Source: Hyperoodon ampullatus
Taxonomy: Eukaryota; Chordata; Mammalia; Artiodactyla; Ziphiidae
NCBI GenBank assembly: GCA_949752795.1
Contig: CATKHW010000293.1
Location: 620,001 to 684,000 of the forward strand
Direction: 5' to 3'
DNA: 64,000 bases
Part shown: positions 23,927 through 36,099 of the stretch, piece by piece
Layout: each line of letters begins with the position of its first letter
How positions within the stretch are numbered: position 1 is the first letter of the stretch
The notes under the pieces: model-generated
Databases searched by the model: none
What the model was told of the DNA's origin: nothing
Seen by the model: the letters and a program-made list of their open reading frames with translations, nothing else
Translations under genes and position numbers: made by a program

Positions 23927-25665
23927 CTGGGAAATTCTTTACAATTCCTTCAGGGTCTCTGATGAAAGCTGGAATGACCCTATCTACAACGACAGCTGGA
24001 TGTGGCATAAGGAGGGACACTTGCGACTGAGACGATTGGTGAGATTGGGTGAGCAAATGCAGACCCTTTAAAGCAATAATGCATGGCACCCATTCCATGG
24101 GTCCGAACTCTCCAGGTTGAAGGGAATATTACTACAGCTATAACATGTGCGGGAAACCTAGAGAACGGACACACAGTGAATACGAAAGGTTTCTAAAACT
24201 CAACGAATAGTCCCTCTCCTGGTGCTCCGGTTTGACTTTCTGTCTGCTTTACTATCAACCTCCCAACTTGGAGAGACAGCCCCTTTAACCTCTTGGTTCG
24301 CACAGGTTGCCAATTTGGCAGAGGATGAAAGGGAAGAGGGAGAACCAATGAGAGAGTAGCTGTTAGGCATTTGGACGGGCACATATCACTGTAATTTCCC
24401 GGCAGGAAGAAGAATTAACCAAATTCTCAGCCACCCACCGGGAACCAGTATAGGTCCTGAACCAAAATTTTGGACTTGCGGTCAGCTCACCAAAAACGAG
24501 TTGAAAAATGGAGCTCAGGGGCACAGCAATTCACAAACTGGCCGAGTAATAAAGGACAACTATCGTCCAAAAATCTGTTGAGGGAAGGCAACGAGGCGGA
24601 CTTGAAAGCGAGGCAGAATAGCAGGAAACAGATTTCAAGAGGTACGCTGGAATCGCCTTTAAAGCACAGGAAGAGGGGCACAACTTCGACAATGATGCAC
24701 TTGGCCAAAAAGGGCGTATGCGTTTTCTCCTGAATATATTCAGGAGAAAACGCATACGCCCTTTTTGGCCAAGCAAGCAAGCGGGCAATGCAAATCTGCA
24801 CTACAAAGAAGTATCACTTCCCACCGGTCAAAAGGGACATCCACAAAATGTGTAAGAACAAGAAAGGCAAGACAGGCCCTGGAGAACAGGGAGCCTTGTT
24901 ATGCTGATGGGCGGGATGTAAATTGCCAACTGCCTCTCTGGAGGAGTGCATTCTGTTCCCTAAAACAAGTAAAGAACAGAGCTACAGAGCCAAGGGCACT
25001 ACCAGTCTAGGGAATATACCTTGGGAAAACTGAAAATCAATAAGACAGAGCCACCCCAAAATTTAGGGCTGCACTGCATACAAGGACCTCAACTTGGATA
25101 CACCTTAAGTATCCCAGAAAATATAAACATGGTTCAAAAAATTGTGGTACTTACGTACGATGGAATATCCCTCAGCCATGAAATCAATGTCATAAGACCA
25201 GTAGCAGCAAAATGGGTGGATTCAGGTACGATGATTCTAAGTGAAATAAGTCACACAGAAAAAGAAACTTATCATAAGATATCACTTATGAAGATCCTGT
25301 AAACATGGCTACACTTGAACTGAGTTAGGAAAGAGAACAGTGTCTCACATTTAGAAAACACTCTTATACCTGCTTAAGGGGGAAGGAGAGGTGGGGTGAT
25401 GCATAAAACCAGAGTTTGATATAAGCACAGGTACCGTTCCAAAAACCAACTATGGAATACACAAGACCTACACCGTCCTCAGTGAAAGGGACTCAAAACC
25501 CCATATTTCCCGCAGAGGAAAGTATCTGACTAGTAAGAATCTTAAAACCTATGTATTGATATGTCTCCGTAAGGGAATCAAGTGTGTCTAGACTGGCATA
25601 AACATGGCAGCGAGAATCAGCTCAAACCCACTATAAAAAGGAATTTCAAAAACAAAACAAAAAAA
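23927..25665 (+). repeat. Satellite monomer M14 (haplotype A)
   Basis: The palindrome at 24700-24773 is perfect. The A alleles lie at CACACAGTG near 24169, TTTCTGTCTGC near 24237 and GTACGCTGG near 24644. Confidence 0.97.
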
Positions 25666-27404
25666 CTGGGAAATTCTTTACAATTCCTTCAGGGTCTCTG
25701 ATGAAAGCTGGAATGACCCTATCTACAACGACAGCTGGATGTGGCATAAGGAGGGACACTTGCGACTGAGACGATTGGTGAGATTGGGTGAGCAAATGCA
25801 GACCCTTTAAAGCAATAATGCATGGCACCCATTCCATGGGTCCGAACTCTCCAGGTTGAAGGGAATATTACTACAGCTATAACATGTGCGGGAAACCTAG
25901 AGAACGGACACACTGTGAATACGAAAGGTTTCTAAAACTCAACGAATAGTCCCTCTCCTGGTGCTCCGGTTTGACTTTCCGTCTGCTTTACTATCAACCT
26001 CCCAACTTGGAGAGACAGCCCCTTTAACCTCTTGGTTCGCACAGGTTGCCAATTTGGCAGAGGATGAAAGGGAAGAGGGAGAACCAATGAGAGAGTAGCT
26101 GTTAGGCATTTGGACGGGCACATATCACTGTAATTTCCCGGCAGGAAGAAGAATTAACCAAATTCTCAGCCACCCACCGGGAACCAGTATAGGTCCTGAA
26201 CCAAAATTTTGGACTTGCGGTCAGCTCACCAAAAACGAGTTGAAAAATGGAGCTCAGGGGCACAGCAATTCACAAACTGGCCGAGTAATAAAGGACAACT
26301 ATCGTCCAAAAATCTGTTGAGGGAAGGCAACGAGGCGGACTTGAAAGCGAGGCAGAATAGCAGGAAACAGATTTCAAGAGGTACGTTGGAATCGCCTTTA
26401 AAGCACAGGAAGAGGGGCACAACTTCGACAATGATGCACTTGGCCAAAAAGGGCGTATGCGTTTTCTCCTGAATATATTCAGGAGAAAACGCATACGCCC
26501 TTTTTGGCCAAGCAAGCAAGCGGGCAATGCAAATCTGCACTACAAAGAAGTATCACTTCCCACCGGTCAAAAGGGACATCCACAAAATGTGTAAGAACAA
26601 GAAAGGCAAGACAGGCCCTGGAGAACAGGGAGCCTTGTTATGCTGATGGGCGGGATGTAAATTGCCAACTGCCTCTCTGGAGGAGTGCATTCTGTTCCCT
26701 AAAACAAGTAAAGAACAGAGCTACAGAGCCAAGGGCACTACCAGTCTAGGGAATATACCTTGGGAAAACTGAAAATCAATAAGACAGAGCCACCCCAAAA
26801 TTTAGGGCTGCACTGCATACAAGGACCTCAACTTGGATACACCTTAAGTATCCCAGAAAATATAAACATGGTTCAAAAAATTGTGGTACTTACGTACGAT
26901 GGAATATCCCTCAGCCATGAAATCAATGTCATAAGACCAGTAGCAGCAAAATGGGTGGATTCAGGTACGATGATTCTAAGTGAAATAAGTCACACAGAAA
27001 AAGAAACTTATCATAAGATATCACTTATGAAGATCCTGTAAACATGGCTACACTTGAACTGAGTTAGGAAAGAGAACAGTGTCTCACATTTAGAAAACAC
27101 TCTTATACCTGCTTAAGGGGGAAGGAGAGGTGGGGTGATGCATAAAACCAGAGTTTGATATAAGCACAGGTACCGTTCCAAAAACCAACTATGGAATACA
27201 CAAGACCTACACCGTCCTCAGTGAAAGGGACTCAAAACCCCATATTTCCCGCAGAGGAAAGTATCTGACTAGTAAGAATCTTAAAACCTATGTATTGATA
27301 TGTCTCCGTAAGGGAATCAAGTGTGTCTAGACTGGCATAAACATGGCAGCGAGAATCAGCTCAAACCCACTATAAAAAGGAATTTCAAAAACAAAACAAA
27401 AAAA
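25666..27404 (+). repeat. Satellite monomer M15 (haplotype B)
   Basis: The palindrome at 26439-26512 is perfect. The B alleles are at CACACTGTG near 25908, CCGTCTGC near 25979 and GTACGTTGG near 26383. Confidence 0.97.
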
Positions 27405-29143
27405 CTGGGAAATTCTTTACAATTCCTTCAGGGTCTCTGATGAAAGCTGGAATGACCCTATCTACAACGACAGCTGGATGTGGCATAAGGAGGGACACTT
27501 GCGACTGAGACGATTGGTGAGATTGGGTGAGCAAATGCAGACCCTTTAAAGCAATAATGCATGGCACCCATTCCATGGGTCCGAACTCTCCAGGTTGAAG
27601 GGAATATTACTACAGCTATAACATGTGCGGGAAACCTAGAGAACGGACACACAGTGAATACGAAAGGTTTCTAAAACTCAACGAATAGTCCCTCTCCTGG
27701 TGCTCCGGTTTGACTTTCCGTCTGCTTTACTATCAACCTCCCAACTTGGAGAGACAGCCCCTTTAACCTCTTGGTTCGCACAGGTTGCCAATTTGGCAGA
27801 GGATGAAAGGGAAGAGGGAGAACCAATGAGAGAGTAGCTGTTAGGCATTTGGACGGGCACATATCACTGTAATTTCCCGGCAGGAAGAAGAATTAACCAA
27901 ATTCTCAGCCACCCACCGGGAACCAGTATAGGTCCTGAACCAAAATTTTGGACTTGCGGTCAGCTCACCAAAAACGAGTTGAAAAATGGAGCTCAGGGGC
28001 ACAGCAATTCACAAACTGGCCGAGTAATAAAGGACAACTATCGTCCAAAAATCTGTTGAGGGAAGGCAACGAGGCGGACTTGAAAGCGAGGCAGAATAGC
28101 AGGAAACAGATTTCAAGAGGTACGCTGGAATCGCCTTTAAAGCACAGGAAGAGGGGCACAACTTCGACAATGATGCACTTGGCCAAAAAGGGCGTATGCG
28201 TTTTCTCCTGAATATATTCAGGAGAAAACGCATACGCCCTTTTTGGCCAAGCAAGCAAGCGGGCAATGCAAATCTGCACTACAAAGAAGTATCACTTCCC
28301 ACCGGTCAAAAGGGACATCCACAAAATGTGTAAGAACAAGAAAGGCAAGACAGGCCCTGGAGAACAGGGAGCCTTGTTATGCTGATGGGCGGGATGTAAA
28401 TTGCCAACTGCCTCTCTGGAGGAGTGCATTCTGTTCCCTAAAACAAGTAAAGAACAGAGCTACAGAGCCAAGGGCACTACCAGTCTAGGGAATATACCTT
28501 GGGAAAACTGAAAATCAATAAGACAGAGCCACCCCAAAATTTAGGGCTGCACTGCATACAAGGACCTCAACTTGGATACACCTTAAGTATCCCAGAAAAT
28601 ATAAACATGGTTCAAAAAATTGTGGTACTTACGTACGATGGAATATCCCTCAGCCATGAAATCAATGTCATAAGACCAGTAGCAGCAAAATGGGTGGATT
28701 CAGGTACGATGATTCTAAGTGAAATAAGTCACACAGAAAAAGAAACTTATCATAAGATATCACTTATGAAGATCCTGTAAACATGGCTACACTTGAACTG
28801 AGTTAGGAAAGAGAACAGTGTCTCACATTTAGAAAACACTCTTATACCTGCTTAAGGGGGAAGGAGAGGTGGGGTGATGCATAAAACCAGAGTTTGATAT
28901 AAGCACAGGTACCGTTCCAAAAACCAACTATGGAATACACAAGACCTACACCGTCCTCAGTGAAAGGGACTCAAAACCCCATATTTCCCGCAGAGGAAAG
29001 TATCTGACTAGTAAGAATCTTAAAACCTATGTATTGATATGTCTCCGTAAGGGAATCAAGTGTGTCTAGACTGGCATAAACATGGCAGCGAGAATCAGCT
29101 CAAACCCACTAAAAAAAGGAATTTCAAAAACAAAACAAAAAAA
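27405..29143 (+). repeat. Satellite monomer M16 (haplotype A, recombinant)
   Basis: The palindrome at 28178-28251 is perfect. It has the A alleles CACACAGTG near 27647 and GTACGCTGG near 28122 but the B allele TTTCCGTCTGC between them, so it looks like a small conversion or a reversion. CCCACTAAAAAAAGG near 29105 replaces the TATAAA found in the other copies. Confidence 0.97.
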
Positions 29144-30882
29144 CTGGGAAATTCTTTACAATTCCTTCAGGGTCTCTGATGAAAGCTGGAATGACCCTAT
29201 CTACAACGACAGCTGGATGTGGCATAAGGAGGGACACTTGCGACTGAGACGATTGGTGAGATTGGGTGAGCAAATGCAGACCCTTTAAAGCAATAATGCA
29301 TGGCACCCATTCCATGGGTCCGAACTCTCCAGGTTGAAGGGAATATTACTACAGCTATAACATGTGCGGGAAACCTAGAGAACGGACACACTGTGAATAC
29401 GAAAGGTTTCTAAAACTCAACGAATAGTCCCTCTCCTGGTGCTCCGGTTTGACTTTCCGTCTGCTTTACTATCAACCTCCCAACTTGGAGAGACAGCCCC
29501 TTTAACCTCTTGGTTCGCACAGGTTGCCAATTTGGCAGAGGATGAAAGGGAAGAGGGAGAACCAATGAGAGAGTAGCTGTTAGGCATTTGGACGGGCACA
29601 TATCACTGTAATTTCCCGGCAGGAAGAAGAATTAACCAAATTCTCAGCCACCCACCGGGAACCAGTATAGGTCCTGAACCAAAATTTTGGACTTGCGGTC
29701 AGCTCACCAAAAACGAGTTGAAAAATGGAGCTCAGGGGCACAGCAATTCACAAACTGGCCGAGTAATAAAGGACAACTATCGTCCAAAAATCTGTTGAGG
29801 GAAGGCAACGAGGCGGACTTGAAAGCGAGGCAGAATAGCAGGAAACAGATTTCAAGAGGTACGTTGGAATCGCCTTTAAAGCACAGGAAGAGGGGCACAA
29901 CTTCGACAATGATGCACTTGGCCAAAAAGGGCGTATGCGTTTTCTCCTGAATATATTCAGGAGAAAACGCATACGCCCTTTTTGGCCAAGCAAGCAAGCG
30001 GGCAATGCAAATCTGCACTACAAAGAAGTATCACTTCCCACCGGTCAAAAGGGACATCCACAAAATGTTTAAGAACAAGAAAGGCAAGACAGGCCCTGGA
30101 GAACAGGGAGCCTTGTTATGCGGATGGGCGGGATGTAAATTGCCAACTGCCTCTCTGGAGGAGTGCCTTCTGTTCCCTAAAACAAGTAAAGAACAGAGCT
30201 ACAGAGCCAAGGGCACTACCAGTCTAGGGAATATACCTTGGGAAAACTGAAAATCAATAAGACAGAGCCACCCCAAAATTTAAGGCTTCACTGCATACAA
30301 GGACCTCAACTTGGATACACCTTAAGTATCCCAGAAAATATAAACATGGTTCAAAAAATTGTGGTACTTACGTACGATGGAATATCCCTCAGCCATGAAA
30401 TCAATGTCATAAGACCAGTAGCAGCTAAATGGGTGGATTCAGGTACGATGATTCTAAGTGAAATAAGTCACACAGAAAAAGAAACTTATCATAAGATATC
30501 ACTTATGAAGATCCTGTAAACATGGCTACACTTGAACTGAGTTAGGAAAGAGAACAGTGTCTCACATTTAGAAAACACTCTTATACCTGCTTAAGGGGGA
30601 AGGAGAGGTGGGGTGATGCATAAAACCAGAGTTTGATATAAGCACAGGTACCGTTCCAAAAACCAACTATGGAATACACAAGACCTACACCGTCCTCAGT
30701 GAAAGGGACTCAAAACCCCATATTTCCCGCAGAGGAAAGTATCTGACTAGTAAGAATCTTAAAACCTATGTATTGATATGTCTCCGTAAGGGAATCAAGT
30801 GTGTCTAGACTGGCATAAACATGGCAGCAAGAATCAGCTGAAACCCACTATAAAAAGGAATTTCAAAAACAAAACAAAAAAA
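29144..30882 (+). repeat. Satellite monomer M17 (haplotype B, many private changes)
   Basis: The palindrome at 29917-29990 is perfect. From about 30066 there is a run of private changes: ATGTTTAAG, TTATGCGGATGG (stop lost), GTGCCTTCTG, AATTTAAGGCTTC, GCAGCTAAATG and GCAGCAAGAATCAGCTGAAAC. It ends the homogeneous A/B block. Confidence 0.97.
30005..30250 (+). pseudogene. L1 ORF2 C-terminal fragment with the internal stop lost (M17)
   Basis: In this copy alone the TGA that interrupts the cysteine-rich region of the ORF2 fragment reads GGA (at 30121-30123), so an 81-residue frame runs from MQICTTKK to GNIPWEN. It displays the ORF2-type order GEQGALLCGWAGCKL. The frame still ends at the common frameshift, so this is chance decay of a stop in one satellite copy, not evidence of a gene. 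It is the clearest single place to see the L1 origin of the satellite. Confidence 0.85.
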
Positions 30883-32621
30883 CTGGGAAATTCTTTACAA
30901 TTCCTTCAGGGTCTCTGATGAAAGCTGGAATGACCCTATCTACAACGACAGCTGGATGTGGAATAAGGAGGGACACTTGGGACTGAGATGATTGGTGAGA
31001 TTGGGTGAGCAAATGCAGACCCTTTAAAGCAATAATGCATGGCACCCATTCCATGGGTCTGAACTCTCCAGGTTGAAGGGAATATTACTACAGCTATAAC
31101 ATGTGCGGGAAACCTAGGGAACGGACACACTGTGAATACGAAAGGTTTCTAAAACTCAACGCATAGTCCCTCTCCTGGTGCTCCGGTTTAACTTTCCGTC
31201 TGCTTTACTATCAACCTCCCAACTTGGAGAGACAGCCCCTTTAACCTCTTGGTTCGCACAGGTTGCCAATTTGGCAGAGGATGAAAGGGAAGAGGGAGAA
31301 CCAATGAGAGAGTAGCTGTTAGGCATTTGGACGGGCACATATCACTGTAATTTCCCGGCAGGAAGAAGAATTAACCAAATTCTCAGCCACCCACCGGAAA
31401 CCAGTATAGGTCCTGAACCAAAATTTTGGACTTGTGGTCAGCTCACCAAAAACGAGTTGAAAAATGGAGCTCAGGGGCACAGCAATTCACAAACTGGCCG
31501 AGTAATAAAGGACAACTATCGTCCAAAAATCTGTTGAGGGAAGGCAACGAGGCGGACTTGAAAGCGAGGCAGAATAGCAGGAAACAGATTTCAAGAGGTA
31601 CGTTGGAATCGCCTTTAAAGCACAGGAAGAGGGGCACAACTTCGACAATGATGCACTTGGCCAAAAAGGGCGTATGCATTTTCTCCTGAATATATTCAGG
31701 AGAAGACGCATACGCCCTTTTTGGCCAAGCAAGCAAGCGGGCAATGCAAATCTGCACTACAAAGAAGTATCACTTCCCACCGGTCAAAAGGGACATCCAC
31801 AAAATGTGTAAGAACAAGAAAGGCAAGACAGGCCCTGGAGAACAGGGAGCCTTGTTATGCTGATGGGCGGGATGTAAATTGCCAACTGCCTCTCTGGAGG
31901 AGTGCATTCTGTTCCCTAAAACAAGTAAAGAACAGAGCTACAGAGCCAAGGGCACTACCAGTCTAGGGAATATACCTTGGGAAAACTGAAAATCAATAAG
32001 ACAGAGCCACCCCAAAATTTAGGGCTGCACTGCATACAAGGACCTCAACTTGGATACACCTTAAGTATCCCAGAAAATATAAACATGGTTCAAAAAATTG
32101 TGGTACTTACGTACGATGGAATATCCCTCAGCCATGAAATCAATGTCATAAGACCAGTAGCAGCAAAATGGGTGGATTCAGGTACGATGATTCTAAGTGA
32201 AATAAGTCACACAGAAAAAGAAACTTATCATAAGATATCACTTATGAAGATCCTGTAAACATGGCTACACTTGAAATGAGTTAGGAGAGAGGACAGTGTC
32301 TCACATTTAGAAAACACTCTTATACCTGCTTAAGGGGGAAGGAGAGGTGGGGTGATGCATAAAACCAGAGTTTGATATACGCACAGGTACCGTTCCAAAA
32401 ACCAACTATGGAATAGACAAGACCTACACCGTCCTCAGTGAAAGGGACTCAAAACCCCATATTTCCCGCAGAGGAAAATATCTGACTAGTAAGAATCTTA
32501 AAACCTATGTATTGATATGTCTCCGTAAGGGAATCAAGTGTGTCTAGACTGGCATAAACATGGCAGCGAGAATCAGCTCAAACCCACTATAAAAAGGAAT
32601 TTCAAAAACAAAACAAAAAAA
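30883..32621 (+). repeat. Satellite monomer M18
   Basis: Palindrome 31656-31729 has two mismatches, with the same allele as M2 (GCATTTT, GAAGACGC). Private changes are GTGGAATAAGG near 30958, CCGGTTTAAC near 31184, CTTGTGGTC near 31431 and TTGAAATGAG near 32271. TTAGGAGAGAGGACAG is shared with M19. GATATACGCAC near 32375 is shared with M20. Confidence 0.97.
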
Positions 32622-34360
32622 CTGGGAAATTCTTTACAATTCCTTCAGGGTCTCTGATGAAAGCTGGAATGACCCTATCTACAATGACAGCTGGATGTGG
32701 CATAAGGAGGGACACTTGGGACTGAGACGATTGGTGAGATTTGGCGAGCAAATGCAGACCCTTTAAAGCAATAATGCATGGCACCCATTCCATGGGTCCG
32801 AACTCTCCAGGTTGAAGGGAATATTACTACAGCTATAACATGTGTGGGAAACCTAGAGAACGGACACACTGTGAATACGGAAGGTTTCTAAAACTCAACG
32901 AATAGTCCCTCTCCTGGTGCTCCGGTTTGACTTTCCGTCTGCTTTACTATCAACCTCCCAACTTGGAGAGACAGCCCCTTTAACCTCTTGGTTCGCACAG
33001 GTTGCCAATTTGGCAGAGGATGAAAGGGAAGAGGGAGAACCAATGAGAGAGTAGCTGTTAGGCATTTGGACGGGCACATATCACTGTAATTTCCCGGCAG
33101 GAAGAAGAATTAACCAAATTCTCAGCCACCCACCGGGAACCAGTATGGGTCCTCAACCAAAATTTTGGACTTGCGGTCAGCTCACCAAAAACGAGTTGAA
33201 AAATGGAGCTCAGGGGCACAGCAATTCACAAACTGGCCGAGTAATAAAGGACAACTATCGTCCAAAAATCTGTTGAGGGAAGGCAACGAGGCGGACTTGA
33301 AAGCGAGGCAGAATAGCAGGAAACAGATTGCAAGAGGTACGTTGGAATCGCCTTTAAAGCACAGGAAGAGGGGCACAACTTCAACAATGATGCACTTGGC
33401 CAAAAAGGGCGTATGCGTTTTTTCCTGAATATATTCAGGAGAAAACGCATACGCCCTTTTTGGCCAAGCAAGCAAGCGGGCAATGCAAATCTGCACTACA
33501 AAGAAGTATCACTTCCCACCGGTCAAAAGGGACATCCACAAAATGTGTAAGAACAAGAAAGGCAAGACAGGCCCTGGAGAACTGGGAGCCTTGTTATGCT
33601 GAAGGGCGGGATGTAAATTGCCAACTGCCTCTCTGGAGGAGTGCATTCTGTTCCCTAAAACAAGTAAAGAACAGAGCTACAGAGCCAAGGGCACTACCAG
33701 TCTAGGGAATATACCTTGGGAAAACTGAAAATCAATAAGACAGAGCCACCCCAAAATTTAGGGCTGCACTGCATACAAGGACCTGAACTTGGATACACCT
33801 TAAGTATCCCAGAAAATATAAACATGGTTCAAAAAATTGTGGTACTTACGTACGATGGAATATCCCTCAGCCATGAAATCAATGTCATAAGACCAGTAGC
33901 AGCAAAATGGGTGGATTCAGGTACGATGATTCTAAGTGAAATAAGTCACACAGAAAAAGAAACTTATCATAAGATATCACTTATGAAGATCCTGTAAACA
34001 TGGCTACACTTGAACTGAGTTAGGAGAGAGGACAGTGTCTCACATTTAGAAAACACTCTTATACCTGCTTAAGGGGGAAGGAGAGGTGGGGTGATGCATA
34101 AAACCAGAGTTTGATATACACACAGGTACCGTTCCAAAAACCAACTATGGAATAGACAAGACCTACACCGTCCTCAGTGAAAGGGACTCAAAACCCCATA
34201 TTTCCCGCAGAGGAAAGTATCTGACTAGTAAGAATCTTAAAACCTATGTATTGATATGTCTCCGTAAGGGAATCAAGTGTGTCTAGACTGGCATAAACAT
34301 GGCAGCGAGAATCAGCTCAAACCCACTATAAAAAGGAATTTCAAAAACAAAACAAAAAAA
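32622..34360 (+). repeat. Satellite monomer M19
   Basis: Palindrome 33395-33468 has one mismatch (GTTTTTTCC). It is rich in private changes: ACAATGACAG near 32682, ATGTGTGGG near 32840, AATACGGAAGG near 32875, CAGATTGCAAG near 33325, TTCAACAATG near 33381, GAACTGGGAG near 33579 and GAAGGGCGGG near 33601. Confidence 0.97.
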
Positions 34361-36099
34361 CTGGGAAATTCTTTACAATTCCTTCAGGGTCTCTGATGAA
34401 AGCTGGAATGACCCTATCTACAACGACAGCTGGATGTGGCATAAGGAGGGACACTTGGGACTGAGACGATTGGTGAGATTTGGCGAGCAAATGCAGACCC
34501 TTTAAAGCAATAATGCATGGCACCCATTCCATGGGTCCGAACTCTCCAGGTTGAAGGGAATATTACTACAGCTATAACATGTGCGGGAAACCTAGAGAAC
34601 GGACACACTGTGAATACGAAAGGTTTCTAAAACTCAACGAATAGTCCCTCTCCTGGTGCTCCGGTTTGACTTTCCGTCTGCTTTACTATCAACCTCCCAA
34701 CATGGAGAGACAGCCCCTTTAACCTCTTGGTTCGCACAGGTTGCCAATTTGGCAGAGGATGAAAGGGAAGAGGGAGAACCAATGAGAGAGTAGCTGTTAG
34801 GCATTTGGACGGGCACATATCACTGTAATTTCCCGGCAGGAAGAAGAATTAACCAAATTCTCAGCCACCCACCGGAAACCAGTATAGGTCCTGAACCAAA
34901 ATTTTGGACTTGCGGTCAGCTCACCAAAAACGAGTTGAAAAATGGAGCTCAGGGGCACAGCAATTCACAAACTGGCCGAGTAATAAAGGACAACTATCGT
35001 CCAAAAATCTGTTGAGGTAAGGCAACGAGGCGGACTTGAAAGCGAGGCAGAATAGCAGGAAACAGATTTCAAGAGGTACGTTGGAATCGCCTTTAAAGCA
35101 CAGGAAGAGGGGCACAACTTCGACAATGATGCACTTGGCCAAAAAGGGCGTATGCATTTTCTCCTGAATATATTCAGGAGAAAACGCATACGTCCTTTTT
35201 GGCCAAGCAAGCAAGCGGGCAATGCAAATCTGCACTACAAAGAAGTATCACTTCCCACCGGTCAAAAGGGACATCCACAAAATGTGTAAGAACAAGAAAG
35301 GCAAGACAGGCCCTGGAGAACAGGGAGCCTTGTTATGCTGATGGGCGGGATGTAAATTGCCAACTGCCTCTCTGGAGGAAGGCATTCTGTTCCCTAAAAC
35401 AAGTAAAGAACAGAGCTACAGAGCCAAGGGCACTACCAGCCTAGGGAATATACCTTGGGAAAACTGAAAATCAATAAGACAGAGCCACCCCAAAATTTAG
35501 GGCTGCACTGCATACAAGGACCTCAACTTGGATACACCTTAAGTATCCCAGAAAATATAAACATGGTTCAAAAAATTGTGGTACTTACGTACGATGGAAT
35601 ATCCCTCAGCCATGAAATCAATGTCATAAGACCAGTAGCAGCAAAATGGGTGGATTCAGGTACGATGATTCTAAGTGAAATAAGTCACACAGAAAAAGAA
35701 ACTTATCATAAGATATCACTTATGAAGATCCTGTAAACATGGCTACACTTGAACTGAGTTAGGAAAGAGAAGAGTGTCTCACATTTAGAAAACACTCTTA
35801 TACCTGCTTAAGGGGGAAGGAGAGGTGGGATGATGCATAAAACCAGAGTTTGATATACGCACAGGTACCGTTCCAAAAACCAACTATGGAATAGACAAGA
35901 CCTACACCGTCCTCAGTGAAAGGGACTCAAAACCCCATATTTCCCGCAGAGGAAAATATCTTACTAGTAAGAATCTTAAAACCTATGTATTGATATGTCT
36001 CCGTAAGGGAATCAAGTGTGTCTAGACTGGCATAAACATGGCAGCGAGAATCAGCTCAAACCCACTATAAAAAGGAATTTCAAAAACAAAACAAAAAAA
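34361..36099 (+). repeat. Satellite monomer M20
   Basis: Palindrome 35134-35207 has two mismatches (GCATTTT on the left, ACGTCC on the right). Private changes are GAGGTAAGG near 35014, GGAGGAAGGC near 35374, CAGCCTAGGG near 35438, GAAGAGTGTC near 35768 and GTGGGATGATG near 35825. Confidence 0.97.

Larger units (their letters stand above)
18950..30020 (+). repeat. Homogeneous block with alternating A and B haplotypes (3,478-bp period)
   Basis: M11 to M17 share AATACACAAG and GAAAGTATC. Within them a linked haplotype of about 480 bases (CACACAGTG, TTTCTGTC, GTACGCTGG) marks M11, M12, M14 and M16, and the alternative marks M13, M15 and M17, giving A-A-B-A-B-A-B. From M12 on this is three tandem copies of a dimer. 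The pattern is typical of higher-order repeats made by unequal exchange. Confidence 0.85.

Noticed and set aside
29082..29288. 68-residue frame at the M16/M17 junction
   Set aside because: It is open only because TATAAA became AAAAAA in this copy, removing a stop. It crosses the A-rich tail and is not a gene.
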